Source of the DNA: an uncultured bacterium
Lineage (GTDB): Bacteria > UBA4055
Direction of reading: 5' to 3'
DNA length: 6,785 nt
Assembly (NCBI GenBank): GCA_937873545.1
Contig: CALMWI010000291.1
Span: forward strand, 1-6,785
The position numbers were made by a program, and so were the translations under genes. Below, piece by piece: positions 1-6,603 of this stretch. Numbering within the stretch: position 1 is the stretch's first letter; every line of letters starts with the position of its first letter. The notes beneath the pieces are model-generated. The model made no database searches and was not told the origin of the DNA. It saw nothing but the letters and a program-made list of their open reading frames with translations.

Positions 1-583
1 CCCTTGCCCAGGCAGGCGGATTGTTCTGCAGAACGGATACAGTTAAAGTAATTGGCAGTGATAGAAGATTCTTTACCCATTCTTTTCCCCAGTCGTTACC
101 CATTGCGTATATTATAACACACACACTGCCGTTCAGATTCAGATCAGACTCCAGACCTTTAGTTACTCTTAGTTCAACGGTCGCCGGTATGAATTTCTCG
201 GTTTTAAACCTGTAAACCATTTTCTCAGAGAGTTCATGCTCAACAGCTTCTGTAACTTCAATTTTATTTTCTTTGAGTATATTCTGAAAAAAAAGATTAT
301 ATCTTGACAGGCTGCATGAATCGGGAACTTTTATGTATTTGAACCAGAGAGAATCAGTTTTTTTGGTATAGATCAGCTTTTTATCAAGATTTCTATCAAT
401 AAAAGCAAGATCAATTTTCTGGAAAATATCAAGTCCTGTCTCCGCTTCAACGGCCTTGACTTTTGATGAGTCGTTTAAACCGGATGGAATTTGCACCTGA
501 TATCCGGAGTTTTTGTCGATATAGAACAGAACAAAATTTATCGCTATAAAAATAAATATCAGAACATATAACAACTTCCTCAT
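1..583 (-). CDS. Divergent polysaccharide deacetylase-like protein, N-terminal part (runs off the left edge)
   Basis: This is an open frame of 194 codons from an ATG at 583 to the window edge with no stop, so the C-terminal part is missing. Residues 3-21 form one hydrophobic segment after MRK with no lipobox: a signal anchor or uncleaved signal peptide, with the rest in the periplasm. Residues 78-110 (SLWFKYIKVPDSCSLSRYNL and following) resemble the membrane-proximal domain that precedes the NodB-like barrel in divergent polysaccharide deacetylases (YibQ/DUF610 type). Residues 153-185 resemble the first barrel strands: VCVIIYAMGN, then LLSLPITLTVSVL, matching the family pattern 'aIIIDDfGy...lp.pltfaVLP'. 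The Asp-Asp pair of that pattern is replaced by Tyr-Ala (159-160), so the visible part looks catalytically degenerate. The start codon abuts the stop of the lipoprotein gene (TAAATG), with AAGG three bases upstream. The family call rests on remembered patterns and half a protein. Confidence 0.65.
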   Translation of the reverse strand, partial: MRKLLYVLIFIFIAINFVLFYIDKNSGYQVQIPSGLNDSSKVKAVEAETGLDIFQKIDLAFIDRNLDKKLIYTKKTDSLWFKYIKVPDSCSLSRYNLFFQNILKENKIEVTEAVEHELSEKMVYRFKTEKFIPATVELRVTKGLESDLNLNGSVCVIIYAMGNDWGKEWVKNLLSLPITLTVSVLQNNPPAWAR

Positions 584-1069
584 TTACCTTAAATCCCCCC
601 AGTATTTTATTGTATATCTGATCTTATCATCGTCAGTGTATTTCTTGAATATGAATTTTGAGTAACCAGTCAGATTGATAACCTCTTCTCCTGAATAAAA
701 TCCTATCACAAAAGAAGAAAATACTGCCGTATCCTGCATAGATGTTCCCATAGGAAACACTGAATTGAAAACAAGATCGATTTTTTTGAAATTCCGAAAC
801 ATTCTTTTTGTGATCAGTATATCTTCGTCTTTTGTCCATGATTCATACACTCCCTCGTTATCATACTCAAAAATAAAATCTTCATCGAGGATCTCCTCGT
901 ACAAAAATGAATCTTTAAATGTGTATGAATGGACAAAATTTTTCATTAGCCCGTCTATTGTGCTGCTGTTGCCTTGGGGTAAAATATTTTCAAACTTGTC
1001 GTATTCCGGCGAGAATATATTACAGGCTGATAAAAATAGTAGTATTACGAATAGAAACAGCTTAACCAT
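584..1069 (-). CDS. Small lipoprotein of unknown function (161 aa)
   Basis: The N-terminus MVKLFLFVILLFLSACN is a short lipoprotein signal peptide: a Lys, a hydrophobic core and the lipobox LSAC with Cys16 as the lipidated residue. The next residues are Asn-Ile, not Asp, so outer-membrane sorting is plausible if the cell is diderm. The mature part is acidic and aromatic-rich (YTFKDSFLYEEILDEDFIFEYD, W-T-K-D-E-D, then a beta-rich C-terminus). It recalls the small one-domain NTF2/SnoaL-like fold lipoproteins of uncultured diderm bacteria, but I can name no function. I chose the ATG at 1069 over an in-frame GTG at 1075: GAAG lies seven bases before the ATG, but only one base before the GTG. The gene overlaps the asd stop by eight bases and abuts the deacetylase-like gene, so these two envelope proteins are probably made together. 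Confidence 0.8.
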   Translation of the reverse strand: MVKLFLFVILLFLSACNIFSPEYDKFENILPQGNSSTIDGLMKNFVHSYTFKDSFLYEEILDEDFIFEYDNEGVYESWTKDEDILITKRMFRNFKKIDLVFNSVFPMGTSMQDTAVFSSFVIGFYSGEEVINLTGYSKFIFKKYTDDDKIRYTIKYWGDLR

Positions 1070-2108
1070 GATCACGCTTCAATATTTTGTTTTTTACCAG
1101 CAGTTCAGCGATTTGAACCGCATTTAAAGCTGCGCCTTTAAGAAGCTGGTCTCCGCTTATCCACATCGAAACGGCGTTTTTAAAAGCAATATCTTTTCTG
1201 ATCCTACCCGCGAAGCAGTTATATTTTCCTTCAGTTGTGACAGGCATGGGATATGCGTTCTTCGACGGATCGTTCATTAATGTAACACCTTCAGAATCCG
1301 ATAGCAGTTCCAAAACTTTTTTTACAGTGATATTTTTTTCAGTAATGAAAGTCACTGCCATAGAATGAACACTTTTTACTGGAACCCTTACGCATGTTGC
1401 CGATACAGATATCTTTTCGTCGTGGAGTATTTTCCGGGTTTCATAAAGCATCTTCATTTCTTCTTTTGTGTAACCGTTTTCTGTAAAAACATCTATATGA
1501 GGTATAACATTATAAGCTATCTGGTGAGGAAACTTAGATATTTTTATTTCATTTCCTGAAGAAATGCTTTCGATCTGTTCTTCAAGCTCGGAAATCCCTT
1601 TCTGGCCGGCTCCTGATACAGACTGATAGCTCGCTACGACAATTTTTCTGATCCTCGAATATCTGTAAACTGAGTTTAAAACTGTCAGCATTATTGCGGT
1701 CGTACAGTTGGGATTTGATATGATCCCTTTATGTAGCCTTACATCTTCCGGATTTATTTCTGGGATCACAAGAGGAACATTTTCGTCATTTCTGTAAGCT
1801 GAACTGTTGTCTATCGCAATACAGCCTGAGCTTACAGCAGAAGGTATAAACTCTCTGCTGACTGATGCTCCCGCGGAAAAAAGAGCGATATCAACTTCTT
1901 TAAAGCTGTCTTTTGTCAGTTTTTCGACAAAGATCTCTTTTCCCCTGTATGCTATTTTTTTTCCGATTGAAGATGCAGACGCAAGTAATTTAAGATTTTT
2001 AACCGGAAAATCTCTTTTTTCAAGAACATCTATCATTTTAATCCCGACGGCCCCGGTAGCTCCGGCTATAGCTACATTATACTCTTTTCGGTCATTATTT
2101 CTCTTCAT
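1062..2108 (-). CDS. asd: Aspartate-semialdehyde dehydrogenase
   Basis: This 348-residue cytoplasmic enzyme makes L-aspartate 4-semialdehyde from aspartyl-4-phosphate with NADPH, the branch step to lysine/diaminopimelate, threonine and methionine. Everything expected of the family is visible. The Rossmann glycine loop GATGAVG is at 16-22. The conserved serine/asparagine segment (AIDNSSAYR) is at 98-106. The catalytic cysteine is Cys135 in SNPNCTT. Gln162 lies in SYQSVSGAG, Arg241 and His248 in RVPVKSVH, and the C-terminal helix GDQLLKGAALNAVQIAELL is at 319-337. The length is normal, with a polar N-terminal extension of about ten residues; I see no alternative start closer to the glycine loop. 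It starts 14 bases inside the chorismate mutase gene, with AGGA about 11 bases upstream of the ATG, so translation is probably coupled. Its end overlaps the lipoprotein start. No feature suggests loss of activity. Confidence 0.97.
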   Translation of the reverse strand: MKRNNDRKEYNVAIAGATGAVGIKMIDVLEKRDFPVKNLKLLASASSIGKKIAYRGKEIFVEKLTKDSFKEVDIALFSAGASVSREFIPSAVSSGCIAIDNSSAYRNDENVPLVIPEINPEDVRLHKGIISNPNCTTAIMLTVLNSVYRYSRIRKIVVASYQSVSGAGQKGISELEEQIESISSGNEIKISKFPHQIAYNVIPHIDVFTENGYTKEEMKMLYETRKILHDEKISVSATCVRVPVKSVHSMAVTFITEKNITVKKVLELLSDSEGVTLMNDPSKNAYPMPVTTEGKYNCFAGRIRKDIAFKNAVSMWISGDQLLKGAALNAVQIAELLVKNKILKRDHG

Positions 2109-2361
2109 TTTTAATATTTTCCTGTATCCTTTTGCCTTCCTTGAATATCAATTTATAAATTTCTGTTAGATACTGTTCGGTCTCAGCATTTACAGCTTTA
2201 CCTTTCAGCTTCTGCATAATCTGAAATTCTCTGCTCAGGTCTTCTATCTTATCCTTTTTCTCAAGTGTTTCGACAACAAATTCAAGTCTTTTACTTAATA
2301 AATCTATAATTTCATCATCTAATTCGTCGATTTTTTTTCTGATGTCTGTCAGGCTAGTCAA
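2095..2361 (-). CDS. aroQ: Chorismate mutase, AroQ class, monofunctional
   Basis: This small all-helical enzyme (88 residues from the chosen start) converts chorismate to prephenate, the first committed step to phenylalanine and tyrosine. It covers the whole AroQ domain. Numbered from the upstream TTG at 2373, residues matching the E. coli mutase active site are Arg12 (in IRKKID), Arg29 (in LLSKRLEFV), Lys40, Asp45, Arg48-Glu49 (in DLSREF) and Gln84 (in KRIQ). The interval between Lys40 and Asp45 is four residues shorter than in E. coli, giving a tight turn between helices 1 and 2. No ATG is available. I prefer the TTG at 2361, which has GGGA six bases upstream and gives the typical N-terminus MTSLTDIRKKID. 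The TTG at 2373 (92 aa) has a poorer upstream site. The chosen start overlaps the transporter stop by eight bases. No dehydratase or dehydrogenase domain is fused. Confidence 0.88.
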   Translation of the reverse strand: MTSLTDIRKKIDELDDEIIDLLSKRLEFVVETLEKKDKIEDLSREFQIMQKLKGKAVNAETEQYLTEIYKLIFKEGKRIQENIKNEEK

Positions 2362-5300
2362 TTTTTTTCCCAAATTGAATTTTCTGAACTATATCCACTG
2401 TTTTCTCTCTATAAACAAGCATCAGGATCGATAATATTGCAAGTACAAGCGAGTAAAAAGCCAGTATTAAAACATTATAAGCCTGAGTCGAAATTATAAT
2501 ATTTGTGAACGGAATTTTCTTTTCCTTTACGAACATCGGATAAATTATATCCAGATCCTCTTTCTCCACCGTATTAAACTCCGGGCTTTCTGAAAGGTAT
2601 ATCTCAAATTTTTCAGAAGATTCATTCATTCGTTTATTCAGTTCGCCGTTCCCGTATGAAGTTTTAAATTTATTTCTCATCTCATCCAGTTTAGAAAGAA
2701 GTTCGGTTTTTCTCTTCACGAATTCGTCTCTTCCAAGCTCTTCCACTATTTCGCCTTCATTTGAAATCAATTTGTCAAATTCAGCTTGATAAGCATCATT
2801 TTTAGCGTGAAAACTGTTTTTTGTATCCTGCATAATACATACAGCTTCAAAACCCCATCTTGAAGGCATCAGCTGGCATATTTCCGGGATCTTTGCTTTA
2901 TCGTTGAAATACAAAATCCCGTTCATATCCTCGAAGTCAACAATAAAACCTCCGAAGATTATCTGGGGTACCAGGATCAGAGGGATAATATTCTGCGCCG
3001 CTTTTGAAGTAAGTTTCGGCACGGATGAGATCAACAGGCCGATACTTATGCCACTGACTGAAATTATAGTCATTATTAGCAGGTAGTCAAAAAATAATTC
3101 CTTTAATTCGAGTATGAAAAAGCTGATCGAAAGGAATAACACATTTTGTACGACTGAGAACACGATAAGAGTTATAAACTTCGAAACATAATACTCAAAA
3201 CTGTTTATATCGAGCATCTTTTCTCTAAGAAGGATCGATGCATCCCTGATTATTTCATCAATACTGTTTGTCAGGGCAAAAAACAGAGTCACTATAGTTG
3301 ACAGAAATATGAATGTGATCAGATATTTATTGTCATAAAGGGAATATTCATCAGAAGGCATATATTTGAGAAGAAGTCCAATTATAACAGCAAGGATCGG
3401 TGCTTCCAAAAAAGTTATAGCAAGATTAGATTTATCTCTCATCTTATTTAGAAAATTTCTCTTAAGCAGAGTATAGAACTGAGCGAACAGTTCATTAATA
3501 GAAAGTTTTGGTTTTGGAGGTATGAACTGATTAGTCATCATGGGAAAATTCACATTTCCGGATTTTTTCTGGTACTCATAAAATTCGGTCTTCCAGAATT
3601 CAGGCGTTCTCTTTCTTATATCAAGAGGCGTACCATCTTTGTCCCTGGCAGGTTCTTCCAGCGTTTCGAGTATCAGATCCGGTTCGACATTCCTGCATAC
3701 CGGGCACTCGATTGTCTCTCCGAAATTCTGATTTGAATGCTCTCTGAAGTATTTAAGTGCATCATAATTATTTCCCGAAAACGCGAGCTTTCCGCCTTTG
3801 TCCAGTACGATCACTTTATCAAATATTTTGTATATTTTTGAACTCGGCTGATGGATTATAACATAAACTATCTTTCCTTCAAGCGATATTGATTTAAGAA
3901 GTTCGACAATCTTCTCCGAATCCTTGGATGACAGCCCGGAAGTAGGCTCATCAAGCAGAAGCACTTCTGAGTCTGCTAGAAGTTCTAAGCCTATATTGAG
4001 CCTTTTTCTCTGTCCGCCGCTTAAAGTTTTATCTAAAGGATTTCCGACTTTACTGTTCTTCTTATCGGATAGTCCTATATCTTTAAGAACTTTATTCACA
4101 AGAGATATCAGTACTTTCTCCTGTTTTGAAGGATACCTGAGTTTTGCATTGTAGTAAAGATTCTCATAAACAGTTAAGTTGTCGAACAGAAGATCATCCT
4201 GAGGCACGAATCCCATAAAGTTTTTTAAAAAAGCATAATTTCTGTGAAGATCAAAACTGTCCAGAACAACATCGCCGTACGATGGTTTCTGGTATCCGTT
4301 AATAACATTCAGCAGTGTTGACTTTCCGCATCCGCTCGGTCCCATTATGGCTACAAGATCGCCGTGTTCCATTTCAAAAGTAATATCGTCCAACCCGATG
4401 CTGTTGTCGTGAAAAAGATGCTTTAATCCCCTTACGATAAACGAACTGAAACTGAACTTTGATAATTCAACAGACCTGTTCTCAATATCGAAGTTCAAGA
4501 CCCTGCCGTTCAGGTAAAGTTTATCGCCCTGAACCAGTTCACCATTTCGTGTAAGCCTGTTATTCAGATAAACATCATAAGGACAGTTTTTAGATTCAAA
4601 ATAATATTTATTCTCTTTCTTTGAAACGGAACTGAACCATGCGTGATCGAGTTCATCCTGTATTACGGCGTCCCCTTTTCTGTTGGATATAATGAATTCT
4701 TTTTCATCCGCATCGAAATGATAAAAATCTCTTTCGGTAACATATTCCGATACGATCTTTTTTATATTAAGATTTTTGCCGTTGATCTTTATATCATCAT
4801 TAATGTTTAAATAGAGAGAACTGTCTTTTTTCTCTCTGTTCACAAATAGTTCTGCTTTATTATCTAACAGATCAAGCCTGATTATAGATCTTGATAAGTT
4901 CAGAAATGCCAGCGATCTCTCATTTTTTTCTGAAGACAGTATAATATCGTGACCTTCCTGATTAAGATAGAAATTCTTCTGGTTGAAATAATTCAGTTTG
5001 ACTTTAAAATATGACTTTATCTGCTCATACAGAATCTTATAGCCGTTGATCTTGACATTAGCCCCGTTAAGGATCTTGAATGGCGAATCTTTTTCGAGAA
5101 TGTAATTGTCAACAGATACTATATTATCATCATCTTTCTTGATTATGATATAGTTGTTTTCGATAGAATATATATACAGCTGGAGATCTTTATAAGGAAA
5201 ATAAACATCGGCTTTAGAAAAATCATCCGATATCCTTAACGGTATAATCGAAGCGCTTATTTTTCCTATCTCCCCGTCATCGAATATTGATGTTATACTT

Positions 5301-5809
5301 TTCATTTCGGAATCTTCAAGCTTTAATGAATCGGCGTAACCCATTGCTTTGTTAAGTAACGATGCAGCATAAGAGGACATGTTTTTCAGCATTTCCTCAT
5401 CTTCTTCATCGAATGGCTTGCCGTCCATTTTATTCAATACCTGAAATACTCCTATCGCTTCATCCGTTGAACTCAGGATCGGTATTGAAAGCATCGTAAG
5501 CGTTTTGTAACCGGTAACTTTCTCTGAAGCTTTATTGTAAAGCGGTTCATTCTGAACATCGGTTATGTTCATGAACTTTTTTTGGCTATATGTATGACCG
5601 GCAATACCCTTATCCTTGGGTATCCTGATCTCGTCAACTCCATGCGCGACATAAGTGAACAGATCGTCAGCTTTTTCATCGTAAAGAAATATGCTGCATC
5701 TGTCGGCATTAAGAATTTCCTTGGTAATGTCTGTCAGTTTGATAAGAAGGCTTTTCAGATCTTTTACGCTGTCTAAACCTTTGGTGATCGAAGATAATTT
5801 GTCATTCAT
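2354..5809 (-). CDS. GAF/FHA-like/ABCG-type ABC transporter, single-chain ATPase plus membrane domain (1151 aa)
   Basis: This is a very large inner-membrane half-transporter of reverse (ATPase-membrane) order. A GAF domain (about 18-155) contains SIFLYDE, GIAG and an NKFDE-type motif (Asn126-Lys127, Phe133, Asp137-Glu138). Residues 205-442 hold about three degenerate FHA-like beta domains; the last two keep LSRSIIRL (305-312), an Asp-His-Ala (388-390), YLNNR and GDKLYLNG-type ends. The ATPase (about 455-690) is complete: Walker A GPSGCGKST (490-498), Q-loop Gln537, signature LSGGQ (596-600), Walker B VLLLDEP (616-622) and His653. The D-loop reads SGLSS instead of SGLDS. A CPVC pair (702-705) follows. 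Six helices lie near 796-816, 829-849, 877-900, 907-929, 936-957 and 1110-1133, with about 150 residues, partly charged heptad-like sequence, between helices 5 and 6. The FHA-ABC-membrane layout recalls M. tuberculosis Rv1747. It probably works as a homodimer; export is likely but the substrate is unknown. It is the first operon gene, with AGGAG upstream. Confidence 0.93.
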   Translation of the reverse strand: MNDKLSSITKGLDSVKDLKSLLIKLTDITKEILNADRCSIFLYDEKADDLFTYVAHGVDEIRIPKDKGIAGHTYSQKKFMNITDVQNEPLYNKASEKVTGYKTLTMLSIPILSSTDEAIGVFQVLNKMDGKPFDEEDEEMLKNMSSYAASLLNKAMGYADSLKLEDSEMKSITSIFDDGEIGKISASIIPLRISDDFSKADVYFPYKDLQLYIYSIENNYIIIKKDDDNIVSVDNYILEKDSPFKILNGANVKINGYKILYEQIKSYFKVKLNYFNQKNFYLNQEGHDIILSSEKNERSLAFLNLSRSIIRLDLLDNKAELFVNREKKDSSLYLNINDDIKINGKNLNIKKIVSEYVTERDFYHFDADEKEFIISNRKGDAVIQDELDHAWFSSVSKKENKYYFESKNCPYDVYLNNRLTRNGELVQGDKLYLNGRVLNFDIENRSVELSKFSFSSFIVRGLKHLFHDNSIGLDDITFEMEHGDLVAIMGPSGCGKSTLLNVINGYQKPSYGDVVLDSFDLHRNYAFLKNFMGFVPQDDLLFDNLTVYENLYYNAKLRYPSKQEKVLISLVNKVLKDIGLSDKKNSKVGNPLDKTLSGGQRKRLNIGLELLADSEVLLLDEPTSGLSSKDSEKIVELLKSISLEGKIVYVIIHQPSSKIYKIFDKVIVLDKGGKLAFSGNNYDALKYFREHSNQNFGETIECPVCRNVEPDLILETLEEPARDKDGTPLDIRKRTPEFWKTEFYEYQKKSGNVNFPMMTNQFIPPKPKLSINELFAQFYTLLKRNFLNKMRDKSNLAITFLEAPILAVIIGLLLKYMPSDEYSLYDNKYLITFIFLSTIVTLFFALTNSIDEIIRDASILLREKMLDINSFEYYVSKFITLIVFSVVQNVLFLSISFFILELKELFFDYLLIMTIISVSGISIGLLISSVPKLTSKAAQNIIPLILVPQIIFGGFIVDFEDMNGILYFNDKAKIPEICQLMPSRWGFEAVCIMQDTKNSFHAKNDAYQAEFDKLISNEGEIVEELGRDEFVKRKTELLSKLDEMRNKFKTSYGNGELNKRMNESSEKFEIYLSESPEFNTVEKEDLDIIYPMFVKEKKIPFTNIIISTQAYNVLILAFYSLVLAILSILMLVYREKTVDIVQKIQFGKKID

Positions 5810-5820
5810 TCTCTAATTTT

Positions 5821-5825
5821 CTCCT
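5821..5825 (-). promoter_or_regulatory. Shine-Dalgarno sequence of the ABC transporter gene
   Basis: The minus strand reads AGGAG here, 11 bases before the ATG at 5809. This is slightly long spacing but the only strong purine tract upstream, and it supports that ATG as the start. A weaker GAGA lies immediately before the ATG. Confidence 0.6.
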
Positions 5826-5847
5826 GCAGTACAAAATACTTTCTGTC

Positions 5848-5877
5848 ATAATATAATGATTATTGAACTTATTTCAA
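5848..5877 (-). promoter_or_regulatory. Candidate sigma70-type promoter of the five-gene operon
   Basis: The minus strand has TTGAAA (5877-5872) as a possible -35. It is followed by TATATT (5855-5850, 16-base spacing) or TATTAT (5853-5848, 18-base spacing) as a possible -10. Transcription would start near 5841, giving a leader of about 30 bases. The position between the upstream terminator and the first operon gene is right, but such matches are common in AT-rich DNA. Confidence 0.4.
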
Positions 5878-5889
5878 ATCTAAATAATA

Positions 5890-5920
5890 AAAAAGCCAAA
5901 GATGTTTCCTTTGGCTTTTT
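5890..5920 (-). terminator. Intrinsic terminator of the SLH-protein gene, probably bidirectional
   Basis: GCCAAAG (5895-5901) pairs with CTTTGGC (5909-5915) around a seven-base loop. The stem extends by five A-T pairs (5890-5894 with 5916-5920) to 12 bp. Read on the minus strand it ends in a U-tract. It lies 18 bases beyond the SLH gene stop and before the operon promoter, so it insulates the two transcription units. The T-run at 5916-5920 means it could also act on plus-strand transcripts. Confidence 0.85.
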
Positions 5921-5938
5921 ATTTAAAAGAAATATGAT

Positions 5939-6603
5939 TTAGAAAGTTATGCTGAGTGCGTTTTGAAAGTCCCTTATGATTATAAGAGCTTCAGCTCCGG
6001 AAACGGTTTTATCCTTTTCGAATTCTCCGCTCAGATTAGCTTTCATTATGCCCCTTGAAGCACATACTGCCATTGCATTATAAGCATAATGGTCTGTTCT
6101 TACATCGTTGAACATAGAGTTTTCTTCCCCGAAATGCTTTGTGTATAAAGACTCATCGCCTGATATCAGCACCATGACTTTTAACAACATCAACGCATAT
6201 TCTGCTCTTGTGATCTTTTTATCGGGATAGAATTTATGGTCAGGAGCGTTTTCCATAACACCTTTATTCAGAACGATCTTTATCCAGCCAGCAGCCCAGT
6301 GACCCGCTATGTCGTTCGAAAGTTCTTTTTTCTGCTCGGTTTCAGTATATTTCATAGGATCATCAGGAGAAACGAATTCATTGTTATACTCCTTTTTGTC
6401 TCTTTTTGCCAGTACCTGCTCTATTTTCATTTCTTCAACAAAAAGAACTGCAATCTCAGCTTTACCGACTTCCTCAAGCAGAGCTACTTTCGCGCCGACC
6501 TTTGTTCCCGGCCTTGCCCTTTCGATAAGCTGGACGATCTCCCATTGTTTATTCGCTTCTGTTGCGTAAAGCCCTTTTAATTTTACCACTTCTGCAAAAG
6601 CTT
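5939..6603 (-). CDS. S-layer-homology (SLH) domain protein, 5' truncated at a chimeric junction
   Basis: The open frame continues to a TTG at 6631 (230 codons), but its first ten or so codons are antisense to the dnaN fragment. I therefore treat the gene as truncated at about 6603, with its true N-terminus and any signal peptide missing. Residue numbers here follow the 230-codon frame. Residues 15-75 form a helical, charged region (LIERARPGTKVGAKVALLEE) that I do not recognise. An acidic linker follows. Two SLH repeats come next: 106-152 (NDIAGHWAAGWIKIVLNKGV, then FYPDKKITRAEYALML) and 173-221 (MFNDVRTDHYAYNAM, then the diverged FEKDKTVSGAEALIIIRDF). SLH repeats usually bind cell-wall polymers, or peptidoglycan/outer-membrane partners in diderms, so this is probably an exported envelope protein. 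The apparent TTG start has no ribosome binding site and an in-frame stop six bases upstream. A terminator follows the gene, making it a separate unit from the operon. Confidence 0.82.
6598..6603. other. Putative chimeric junction at a HindIII site
   Basis: AAGCTT lies exactly where two incompatible readings meet. To the left the minus strand encodes the SLH protein. To the right the plus strand encodes DnaN with no gap or frameshift to the edge. The DnaN frame has an in-frame TAA at 6567-6569, so dnaN does not continue left. The join must lie between about 6570 and 6603, and the HindIII site is the simplest join point. AAGCTT also occurs at 5318 and 5527, so the site alone proves little. Confidence 0.6.

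Noticed and set aside
21..215. Plus-strand open frame near the left edge
   Set aside because: Antisense to the continuous deacetylase-like frame, with no recognisable domain.
765..1127. Plus-strand open frame of 120 codons
   Set aside because: Antisense to the lipoprotein and the end of asd; serine/phenylalanine-rich composition typical of a shadow frame, with no family signature.
1807..2169. Plus-strand open frame of 120 codons
   Set aside because: Antisense to the N-terminal half of asd, whose motifs are intact on the other strand.
5810..5938. Possible small RNA or riboswitch between the SLH gene and the operon
   Set aside because: Apart from the terminator hairpin and the promoter/SD elements I see no extended pairing or known riboswitch core, and the leader would be only about 30 bases.
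6236..6580. Two overlapping plus-strand frames opposite the SLH gene
   Set aside because: They lie antisense to a clear SLH protein, and neither resembles DnaN, which begins only at the junction.
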